Below, piece after piece: positions 37,190 through 44,566 of a stretch of DNA of 64,000 nt. Position numbers and translations under genes: made by a program. The stretch lies in NCBI GenBank assembly GCA_022447275.1, contig JAKVBK010000007.1, positions 37,094 through 101,093 of the forward strand. The letters run 5' to 3'. The notes beneath the pieces were generated by a model. It was not told where the DNA came from. It did not search any database and saw nothing but the letters and a program-made list of their open reading frames with translations. How positions within the stretch are numbered: position 1 is the stretch's first letter; every line of letters begins with the position of its first letter. This DNA is from Oceanicola sp. (lineage in GTDB: Bacteria; Pseudomonadota; Alphaproteobacteria; Rhodobacterales; Rhodobacteraceae).

Positions 37190-38566
37190 ATGTTTCTGTC
37201 TGTGTTGGATGTGTTCAAGGTGGGGATCGGCCCCTCGTCCTCCCACACGATTGGGCCGATGGTTGCGGCTGCACGGTTTCTCGATCGTCTGCGTGCCTCG
37301 CCCTTCAAGGCCCATGGGCTGCGGGCTTCTCTGCACGGTTCGCTGGCGTTTACAGGTGTTGGCCATGCCACGGACCGGGCTGTCATTCTGGGCCTCGCGG
37401 GCATGGATCCGCAGACCTATGACGCGCAGGTGGCAGAGGCGCATCTCGCGCGCATTGCCGCCTCCAGAACCGTGTCCCCCGCAGGGCTGGGCGCCTTGTC
37501 CTTTGATCCCGAGACAGACCTGATCTTTGATTATGACAGGCCGTTGGCGGGCCATCCCAATGCCATGATCCTGATGGCCACTGATGCACAGGGCGATGTG
37601 ATCGACAGCCAGACATACTACTCGATCGGGGGCGGGTTCGTGCGCACCGAGGAGGAACTCGCAGCCGGTGAAGAGATCGACACGGGCCCCGAAATCCCGT
37701 TTCCGTTCCACACCGCTGCACAGATGCTGGAGATGGCCCAACGGTCCGGATGCTCCATTGCCGAGATGAAGCGCCATAACGAGGTGACCCGCATCGGACG
37801 CCCGCACCTGTCACGCGGGGTGGCCCGGGTTTGGGAAGTGATGTCGGACTGCATTGATCGCGGCTTGCACAGCACACAGAGCACGTTGCCCGGGGGCCTT
37901 GAGGTGCGCCGGCGCGCGCCGGCGATCCATGCAGCCCTTCTGGCGGAGCGGGGCAGCAACATGCCACCGCCCCACCAGGTGAATGACTGGATATCGGTCT
38001 ATGCGATGGCGGTGAACGAAGAGAATGCTGGGGGTGGCCAGGTGGTCACCGCGCCGACAAATGGCGCGGCAGGTGTTGTGCCCGCCGTGCTGCGCTATTG
38101 GTTGGATCATGTGCCGGGCGCCCGCGCGGACAGGGTTGAAGACTACTTCCTGACAGCCGCAGCCATTGGAGGCTTGGTCAAGCACAATGCTTCAATCAGC
38201 GGAGCTGAGGCGGGCTGTCAGGCCGAGGTAGGCTCTGCCTCTGCGATGGCGGCCGCCGGGTTTGCGGCCTTGATGGGCGCCACACCGGAGCAGGTGGAAA
38301 ACGCGGCTGAGATTGCGCTGGAACACCACCTTGGCATGACATGCGACCCGATCCGCGGCTTGGTTCAGGTGCCCTGCATCGAGCGCAATGGCCTTGGTGC
38401 GATCAAGGCAGTTGCTGCGGCTTCGATTGCCCTGCGCGGTGATGGCACGCATCTTGTCCCGCTTGATGCCTGCATCGAGACGATGCGGCAGACCGGGGCT
38501 GACATGTCTGAGAAATACAAGGAAACCAGTCTTGGTGGTCTCGCTGTCAATGTCCCGAATTGCTGA
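37190..38566 (+). CDS. sdaA: L-serine ammonia-lyase (Fe-S L-serine dehydratase)
   Basis: 458 residues. The N-terminal beta domain ([20 protein letters not shown]) is fused to the catalytic alpha domain. Motifs are [35 protein letters not shown] and [19 protein letters not shown], which supply the three cysteines of the [4Fe-4S] cluster. The protein ends in ...PNC: a C-terminal Cys458, as in the Legionella enzyme, where the terminal cysteine folds into the active site as a fourth ligand. It converts L-serine to pyruvate and ammonia. GGAG precedes the ATG by 6 bases. It is preceded by a 172-base region after the terminator that should hold its promoter. Confidence 0.95.
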   Translation: MFLSVLDVFKVGIGPSSSHTIGPMVAAARFLDRLRASPFKAHGLRASLHGSLAFTGVGHATDRAVILGLAGMDPQTYDAQVAEAHLARIAASRTVSPAGLGALSFDPETDLIFDYDRPLAGHPNAMILMATDAQGDVIDSQTYYSIGGGFVRTEEELAAGEEIDTGPEIPFPFHTAAQMLEMAQRSGCSIAEMKRHNEVTRIGRPHLSRGVARVWEVMSDCIDRGLHSTQSTLPGGLEVRRRAPAIHAALLAERGSNMPPPHQVNDWISVYAMAVNEENAGGGQVVTAPTNGAAGVVPAVLRYWLDHVPGARADRVEDYFLTAAAIGGLVKHNASISGAEAGCQAEVGSASAMAAAGFAALMGATPEQVENAAEIALEHHLGMTCDPIRGLVQVPCIERNGLGAIKAVAAASIALRGDGTHLVPLDACIETMRQTGADMSEKYKETSLGGLAVNVPNC

Positions 38567-38581
38567 TTGGCTGCACCCGGC

Positions 38582-39400
38582 TTAGCCAGCCAGTTTTACA
38601 TGCACCTCGTCCAGATCGATCTCGCCCACGGGCATCTTGTTGGCGGGGTTTTCAAAGTCATATCGGAAAAGTCTGAAGTCTCGCTTGTAGATTTCATAGA
38701 CCAGATGCATCGACAGATCGTCGAAATAGTCTTCAACGGGGTGAGCGCGTTTTGGTCCATGTCCCTCGCTTTCGTTGAAGCGCGGTATCTTGGAAAGCTC
38801 AACCTTGTGCGGCGTTTCAATGGAATCCAGAACGGATTGCATCCCTTCGTTGAAATGCTCTGTCCAGAGGATCTTGTTATACCGCCCGCCATTGCTGATG
38901 AAGGTAGACACGTGTGATGAGGTGGCTGACCAGTGAATGTCGGGGTCCATTGGGCGGCGCCAGCGGATCGTGTCACGGGCAAACAGCAGAAACCTACGGA
39001 AACTCTTGATCTGGTCAAACTCGAAGCCGGTTTCGGGGTCTCCAACCTCAACGCCGTAGCGTTGGGTCAGCATGGGCACGAGATTGCCCCGGTAGCGCTG
39101 ACCATTGCGCTGGATGCCACAGATCTTGTCGAAGAAACTCGACAGAATGCGGGTATAGGGGTTGCGCACACATGTGAATGCGAAGGAACGCTGTTGTTCC
39201 ACGTTGCGGGTTATAGGCCCCTGGCTTGGCTCCAATGCCCATTTGTGCATCCCTTGATCGGCGTCATGAATGTCGCCGTCAAAGAACTGGCCATTATCAG
39301 AGTAGTACATGATCTGACCAATCGTCGAACACGCGCATTTCGGCACGACCCGATACACGACGCTTTCTGACTCGGTCATCCAGGTTCCTGGAAATCCCAT
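38582..39400 (-). CDS. Sulfotransferase family protein
   Basis: About 272 residues. The PAPS 5'-phosphosulfate loop is VVPKCACSTIGQIMYY near the N-terminus, and the 3'-phosphate site is CVRNPYTRILSSFF. Both match the sulfotransferase family 2 type that acts on carbohydrates. I chose the ATG at 39400, 11 bases after GGAGG. ATG at 39379 (AGGA 6 bases before) and GTG at 39418 are alternatives. It diverges from a glycosyltransferase gene, which suggests a shared role in modifying a surface glycan. The acceptor is unknown. It is convergent with sdaA, with 15 bases between. Confidence 0.82.
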   Translation of the reverse strand: MGFPGTWMTESESVVYRVVPKCACSTIGQIMYYSDNGQFFDGDIHDADQGMHKWALEPSQGPITRNVEQQRSFAFTCVRNPYTRILSSFFDKICGIQRNGQRYRGNLVPMLTQRYGVEVGDPETGFEFDQIKSFRRFLLFARDTIRWRRPMDPDIHWSATSSHVSTFISNGGRYNKILWTEHFNEGMQSVLDSIETPHKVELSKIPRFNESEGHGPKRAHPVEDYFDDLSMHLVYEIYKRDFRLFRYDFENPANKMPVGEIDLDEVHVKLAG

Positions 39401-39570
39401 TGCCGACGATACCTCCACTTGGCATATGCCAATTCGGCACTTACTGACCCCTTGGTTTGCAAAAGAGCATTAAGATTGTGTCTTTACAATGACTGTTCGG
39501 GCTATGACGAATGTACGTGGCCCTTGTGCCGCTGTTTCAGCACTTGCCCCTCAGGCTCGGACCGCCCAAC

Positions 39571-41148
39571 GTGTCAAAAATCGCCTATATCCTGCTGTGT
39601 CACAAAGACCCCGATGCAATCATCGCACAGGCTGAAGCGCTGGCCTCCGCTGGCGACTATGTGGCGATCCATTTTGACGCCAACGCACCGCAGACTGAGT
39701 GGGACGCCCTGCGCGATGGCGTGCGCGACATTGCTGGGATTGTGCTGGCAGAGCCGCGGGTCCGCTGCGGCTGGGGGGAGTGGTCACTGGTAAAGGCCTC
39801 GCTCTGTGCGCTCCGCTCCGCCCATGCGACCTTTGAGGATGCCACCCATTTCTACATGCTTTCGGGCGATTGCTTTGCAATCAAAACGGCTGAATACGCC
39901 CATGCCTATCTTGATGCCCATGATTGCGACTGGATCGAAAGCTTTGACTATTTTGAGAGTAACTGGATCAAAACTGGGATGAAGGAAGAGCGGTTGATTT
40001 ATCGCCATTTCTTCAACGAGCGCACACAGCCTCAGCGATTTTATGCCAGCTACAAGATGCAGGAGCGGTTGGGGCTGAAGCGGCCTATTCCCAAAGATCT
40101 GCAGATGATGATTGGCAGCCAATGGTGGTGTCTAAGACGGAGCACAATCGATAAGGTGCTGGCCTTTTGCGATGCGCGGCCAGATGTGATGCGCTTCTTT
40201 GCAACCACTTGGATACCGGACGAGACGTTTTTCCAGACGCTCGTTCGCCATCTTGTGCCCGAAACCGAAATCCAGTCGAGGACGCTCACGTTCTTGCTGT
40301 TCACCGACTATGGCATGCCCGTCGTGTTCCACGACGATCACCATGATATGCTGCTGTGCCAGGATTACCTGTTTGCCCGCAAAATCAGCCCGGAAGCCAA
40401 GGAATTGCGTGCACGTTTGGCAGGTTTGTATCTCAGGCAGGGGCTTTCGTTCCCAATAGTGAACGAAGGCCGTAAGCTTTTTGAGTACGTGACAACGCGG
40501 GGTCGCGTAGGGCTGCGTGCGGCGCCGCGTTTCTGGGAAACCGAAGCCTCAATCGGGCGGGACCGGGATTTGATGCTGATCGTGTCCAAGAAGTGGCATG
40601 TGGCCAAGCGGCTTTTGGCCGAACTTAACAAGATCAGCGACCTGCCCTGTGTAGAGTTCATGTTCAGCGAGGCATCGACCCCCTTGCCCGATTTGGGGGG
40701 GATTGAGCAGGGCCTTGAGAAGCGTTCACGCCACAGGCGAGCGTTGGTGCGCCTGCTGTTCGAGTATCATGGGCAAGACCGTTTGGTGATCTGCGTGGAC
40801 CCGTCTGACTTCGATTTGATCGAGGATTTCTATGCCGATCGCTGCACGACACGGCTGTTAGAGATCAATAGTCTTTTCTCCGATGCCTATCTGGTGGGCC
40901 ATGCCAATCGCAATGGTCTGGCCGGCAAAGAAACCGGTGAGGAAATCATGGGGCAGCTCTTGCCCACAATACGCCAAGACATTGGCTCGGAGAGCGATCG
41001 CATCAATGATGCGAATTGGCCGGGCTTTCATAGCATTTCCCAGACCAGCACAGATGAACAGATCGCCCGTACCCTGGCCAGTTTCTTTGGGCTCAGCGGC
41101 GAACAGGCGTTGCAATTGGCCCGCACGCCGAATCTATTTGACGACTAA
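39571..41148 (+). CDS. Core-2/I-branching GlcNAc-transferase-like protein with DUF5928-type C-terminus
   Basis: About 525 residues. The N-terminal half follows the beta-1,6-N-acetylglucosaminyltransferase (GT14-like) pattern: KIAYILLCHKDPDAI at the start, FYMLSGDCFAIKT, DWIESFDYFESNWIKTG, GSQWWCLRRSTID and WIPDETFFQTL. The C-terminal half, from about residue 300, resembles the alphaproteobacterial DUF5928 domain of unknown function. I prefer the GTG at 39571 (VSKIAYI), where family homology begins; an in-frame ATG at 39511 adds 20 residues. Neither has a clear ribosome-binding site. It probably transfers a sugar to a surface glycan, with the divergent sulfotransferase as a candidate partner. 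Confidence 0.8.
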   Translation: MSKIAYILLCHKDPDAIIAQAEALASAGDYVAIHFDANAPQTEWDALRDGVRDIAGIVLAEPRVRCGWGEWSLVKASLCALRSAHATFEDATHFYMLSGDCFAIKTAEYAHAYLDAHDCDWIESFDYFESNWIKTGMKEERLIYRHFFNERTQPQRFYASYKMQERLGLKRPIPKDLQMMIGSQWWCLRRSTIDKVLAFCDARPDVMRFFATTWIPDETFFQTLVRHLVPETEIQSRTLTFLLFTDYGMPVVFHDDHHDMLLCQDYLFARKISPEAKELRARLAGLYLRQGLSFPIVNEGRKLFEYVTTRGRVGLRAAPRFWETEASIGRDRDLMLIVSKKWHVAKRLLAELNKISDLPCVEFMFSEASTPLPDLGGIEQGLEKRSRHRRALVRLLFEYHGQDRLVICVDPSDFDLIEDFYADRCTTRLLEINSLFSDAYLVGHANRNGLAGKETGEEIMGQLLPTIRQDIGSESDRINDANWPGFHSISQTSTDEQIARTLASFFGLSGEQALQLARTPNLFDD

Positions 41149-41183
41149 AGCTGCGCGACAGCCACTGACGCTACGGAGAACCC

Positions 41184-41567
41184 ATGCCTTACAGCTACGA
41201 TGATCAGAACATTTTCGCAAAAATCCTGCGCGGTGAAATCCCCAACAAAACCGTTCTGGAAACCGAGCATAGCCTCGCTTTTGAAGACATTGCGCCCCAG
41301 GCACCTGTCCATGTGCTGGTGATCCCGAAAGGGGCCTATGTCAGCTTTGATGATTTTGCGCAGAACGCCCGCCCGGAGGAGATTGTCGATTATACCCGCG
41401 CCATAGGTGAGGTCTGTAAGATGACGGGCGTGAGCCTGGGTGATGGAAATGACGGCTTTCGCATGATTTCCAACGCTGGAATTGACGGCATTCAGGAAGT
41501 GCCACACCTGCACGTGCATGTGGTGGGGGGGCGCAGCTTGGGCCGCATCCTGCCCAAGGTGGGCTAA
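41184..41567 (+). CDS. HIT-family (histidine triad) hydrolase, HinT-like
   Basis: A 127-residue protein with the histidine triad PHLHVHVVGG (HxHxHxx, about residues 107-113). The N-terminal FAKILRGEIPNKTVLETE and PVHVLVIPKGAYVSFDDF segments are typical of HinT/PKCI nucleotide hydrolases. Such enzymes cleave aminoacyl-AMP and AMP-phosphoramidate adducts, and the physiological substrate is usually unclear. GGAG lies 6 bases before the ATG. It is convergent with the FAD-linked dehydrogenase gene, 31 bases apart. Confidence 0.92.
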   Translation: MPYSYDDQNIFAKILRGEIPNKTVLETEHSLAFEDIAPQAPVHVLVIPKGAYVSFDDFAQNARPEEIVDYTRAIGEVCKMTGVSLGDGNDGFRMISNAGIDGIQEVPHLHVHVVGGRSLGRILPKVG

Positions 41568-41598
41568 GCGGGGCAGGGCGCCGGCCGCGTTTCGTTGA

Positions 41599-43008
41599 TC
41601 AATCGGGCAGGATTTTGCCCGGGTTCATCAGGTTTTGCGGATCAAGCGCTGTCTTGATCGCGCGCATGGTTGAGAGGGCCACGCGGTCCTTGCGGCGCGC
41701 CATTGAGTTCTTTTTGGACAATCCGATGCCATGTTCGGCCGAGAAGCTGCCATTCAGGCGCCGGACCTCGTCTTCGATCATCTCGGTGATCTGGTCTTTG
41801 CTGTGTGGCGTCAAATCCTGATCGAGCACGTTGTAATGCACGTTTCCATCGCCCAGATGGCTGACCCACAGCCTTTTCGAGGCGGGGAAGGCCTCGGCCA
41901 CCCGTGCTTCGATCCGTTCCAGGAAGGTCGCCACCTTGTCGAGCGGGACGCTGACATCGGACAGGACAACAGGGCCATTGCCCATCGCGACTTCCGCCGC
42001 GGCCTCACGGGTTGCCCAAAGCGCCTGTCGCTGGGCTTCGGAGCGGGCGATCGTGGCATCGGAGACGAGCCCTTTCTCCATCATCTCGGCCAGCACGCTT
42101 TCGAGGTAGTCCACCACGGGAATGGCGCCGTCGGCGTCTGGGGTTGCATCGCGGGGCGCTGTGGCGCCCACCTCCATCAGGATGGTGATGGCGGGGGAGC
42201 CTTGCAGGGGCAGGGGGCGTTCGGGATGCATCGCGTCATGGGCGGCATGGAATTCAGCGGGCATGTATTCAAAGGCCTCCACGGCGTTGCCGGTGGCCTC
42301 CTGAAGGCGGTGCAACAGGTCAAGCGCCGTGTCGAGCTGAGGCACCGCAATAAGGGCCGTGGCATAGGCTTTGGGTGCGGGTGCTAAGCGCAATACCGCC
42401 TTCGTGATCAGGCCCAATGTGCCCTCAGCGCCAATCAAGAGATCTTTCAGGGCATAGCCGGAATTGTCCTTGTGCAGTTGCCCCATCAGGTCGAGGATTT
42501 CGCCGTTGGGCAACACTGCCTCAAGGCCCAGACACAGGCCCCGGGTCGAGCCATAGCGCAGCACGTTTGACCCCCCCGCATTGGTGGACAAAGCCCCGCC
42601 GATCATGGCCGAGCCGCGCGCGCCAAAGGTCAGCGGAAAGCACAGATCGACATCGGCGGCCGCTTCGTGCAGACGCGACAGGACAACCCCTGCATCGACA
42701 ATGGCAATGCGGGCGCCGGTGTTGATTTCGTGAATGCGGTTCATCCGCTCCACCGACACCATCAGAGCCCCATCAGCATGGGTGCCCCCAGACAGGCCCG
42801 TATTGCCCGAAACAGGGACAATCGGCGTGCCGCTGGCGGCCGCTGCCTGCACGATGGCTGACACCTCCTGCGTGTTGGCCGGGCGCAACACCGCGCGCGG
42901 CTGAGAGGTGTAGGCGCCGGTCCAGTCCCGGCCATAGCGGGCGGCATCTGCGCCGGTGAGCACATGCTCGGAACCGAGCAGTTCTTGTAGCTGTTTGAGC
43001 AGGTCCAT
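41599..43008 (-). CDS. FAD-linked 2-hydroxyacid dehydrogenase (GlcD/D2HGDH/DLD family)
   Basis: A 469-residue vanillyl-alcohol-oxidase-fold flavoprotein. The N-terminal PCMH FAD-binding domain has VPVSGNTGLSGGTHADGA and TNAGGSNVLRYGSTRGLCLG. The C-terminal substrate domain has VSHLGDGNVHYNV (metal-site histidines) and FSAEHGIGLSKK. The family includes D-lactate, D-2-hydroxyglutarate and glycolate dehydrogenases, and which one this is cannot be decided. The ATG at 43008 follows GGAGGGGCCAA. The gene is probably monocistronic, 105 bases downstream of the esterase gene on the same strand. Confidence 0.88.
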   Translation of the reverse strand: MDLLKQLQELLGSEHVLTGADAARYGRDWTGAYTSQPRAVLRPANTQEVSAIVQAAAASGTPIVPVSGNTGLSGGTHADGALMVSVERMNRIHEINTGARIAIVDAGVVLSRLHEAAADVDLCFPLTFGARGSAMIGGALSTNAGGSNVLRYGSTRGLCLGLEAVLPNGEILDLMGQLHKDNSGYALKDLLIGAEGTLGLITKAVLRLAPAPKAYATALIAVPQLDTALDLLHRLQEATGNAVEAFEYMPAEFHAAHDAMHPERPLPLQGSPAITILMEVGATAPRDATPDADGAIPVVDYLESVLAEMMEKGLVSDATIARSEAQRQALWATREAAAEVAMGNGPVVLSDVSVPLDKVATFLERIEARVAEAFPASKRLWVSHLGDGNVHYNVLDQDLTPHSKDQITEMIEDEVRRLNGSFSAEHGIGLSKKNSMARRKDRVALSTMRAIKTALDPQNLMNPGKILPD

Positions 43009-43113
43009 TTGGCCCCTCCGCCGTTCGGATGTCTGGCCCCATCCTTGGCTGGCCCTTGCGCTGCGGTCAACGTGATGCTGGCATCCGCCCAGCAAGACGC
43101 CGCGCAGCGGTGC

Positions 43114-43830
43114 CTAGCGCGCCTGCTCCACAAGCGTCAGAACGCTGGGGCCCAGGCTGTCTACGATCCGTGTTACGCCTTCGGCATTGGGATGGATGCC
43201 ATCTGCCTGCATGAACGGCGCCAGGCTGGCAGCGGAGGCGTCCCCTTCGTCTGGGAACAGCCCGGAAAAGAAGTTGGGCGCAAGCAGCGTCTGGTAGGTC
43301 TCGGCAAGGTCAGGGTACATGCTGTCAAAGGCGGCCTTGTAAGCCGGGCCATAGTTGTTCGTGGCCTCCATCCCGACCAGCAAGACAGCCACGCCTTGCT
43401 CGGCAGCCTTGGCCAAAATCCCGTCGAGATTGGCCCGGGCCAGTTCCGGTGGAAGGCCCCGCAGGAAATCATTGCCGCCCAGCGTCACGATCATGGCATC
43501 CACATCGTCTGTCAGCGTCCAGTCCACGCGCGCAAGCCCGCCCGCGGTTGTGTCACCCGAAACGCCTGCATTGCGCACAACAGCACCTGCATCGGCCTGG
43601 TCCAGCCAGGCCTGCAACTGCGGCACAAATCCCTGATCTTGGGCGAGGCCGTACCCTTGGGTCAGACTGTCACCCAAAGCGGCGATCACGATGCGCCCCT
43701 GCGCATCCTTTGCAGCAGCGCCCGGCGCCAGCAGCGCAAGGCCGAAAGCCCAGATCATGGCCGCTGCCATCTTGGCAGAGCGTTTTACAACCCCATATCG
43801 AAGGTCACCCCTGTGTCCCTGCCGATCCAT
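43114..43830 (-). CDS. Arylesterase/lysophospholipase, GDSL type (TesA-like)
   Basis: About 238 residues with an N-terminal export signal (hydrophobic stretch AAAMIWAFGLALLAPGAAA, about residues 22-40). The SGNH blocks are ALGDSLTQGYG (nucleophile serine near residue 55), GVSGDTTAGG, TLGGNDFLRG and DGIHPNAEG. TesA-type enzymes are periplasmic thioesterase/esterase/lysophospholipase I. I chose the ATG at 43830 because GGGGAGA lies 6 bases before it; ATGs at 43845 and 43770 are alternatives. The divergent pairing with a YbbA/YbbP-like ABC exporter reproduces the tesA-ybbAP arrangement of Escherichia coli. Confidence 0.9.
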   Translation of the reverse strand: MDRQGHRGDLRYGVVKRSAKMAAAMIWAFGLALLAPGAAAKDAQGRIVIAALGDSLTQGYGLAQDQGFVPQLQAWLDQADAGAVVRNAGVSGDTTAGGLARVDWTLTDDVDAMIVTLGGNDFLRGLPPELARANLDGILAKAAEQGVAVLLVGMEATNNYGPAYKAAFDSMYPDLAETYQTLLAPNFFSGLFPDEGDASAASLAPFMQADGIHPNAEGVTRIVDSLGPSVLTLVEQAR

Positions 43831-43843
43831 ATGGATTCTCCCC

Positions 43844-44566
43844 ATGACTGCTTCCCAGACTGATCCGATCCTGTCGCTCCATGATGTCACCCTCGCGCTC
43901 GATGGCAATGCGGGCCGGGTCGAGATCCTGCACGGAATTTCGCTGGAGCTTGAGCGGGGACAAACGGTTGGGATGATCGGGCCTAGCGGGTCGGGCAAGT
44001 CTTCGCTCCTGATGGTGATGGGCGGGTTGGAACGGGCCTCATCGGGGTCGGTCATGGCGCTGGGCAATGATCTTTCCGCCATGGATGAGGACGCGCTGGC
44101 CCGCTTTCGCAGGCAACATATGGGCGTGGTGTTCCAATCTTTCCACCTGATACCCACGATGACGGCCCTCGAAAATGTGGCGACGCCGTTGGAACTGGCC
44201 GGGCATGCGGATGCGTTTGCACGCGCTGAGGCCGAACTGGAAGCTGTCGGGCTGGGCCACCGCACCGGGCATTATCCGGGCCAGATGTCGGGTGGCGAAC
44301 AGCAGCGCGTGGCGCTGGCCCGCGCTGCCGCGCCGCGCCCGGATATCCTTTTGGCGGATGAGCCAACCGGCAATCTCGACGGTGCCACCGGCCAGGCCAT
44401 CATGGATCTGCTCTTTGGCCTGCGCGACAGGCATGGATGCACGCTTGTACTGGTGACCCATGCGCCGGAACTCGCAGCGCGCTGTGACAGGACGATCCGC
44501 TTGGCAGATGGCCGATTGGCACAGGGTCAGCGCACGGGCAGTGCCAGCGCGGAGGCCGCGGAATGA
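43844..44566 (+). CDS. ABC transporter ATP-binding protein, YbbA/LolD type
   Basis: A 240-residue ATPase of the MacB/LolD class. Walker A is GPSGSGKSSLLMVMGG, the Q-loop is VFQSFHLIPTMTALENV, the signature is MSGGEQQRVALARAA, and Walker B is ILLADEPTGNLDG. MSTALPxx coupling residues typical of the class are present (TPLELAGHAD). The partner is the FtsX-like permease gene that overlaps its stop by 4 bases. The pair is likely to extract a lipid or small molecule from the inner membrane. The start is 13 bases from the divergent esterase start. Confidence 0.92.
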   Translation: MTASQTDPILSLHDVTLALDGNAGRVEILHGISLELERGQTVGMIGPSGSGKSSLLMVMGGLERASSGSVMALGNDLSAMDEDALARFRRQHMGVVFQSFHLIPTMTALENVATPLELAGHADAFARAEAELEAVGLGHRTGHYPGQMSGGEQQRVALARAAAPRPDILLADEPTGNLDGATGQAIMDLLFGLRDRHGCTLVLVTHAPELAARCDRTIRLADGRLAQGQRTGSASAEAAE

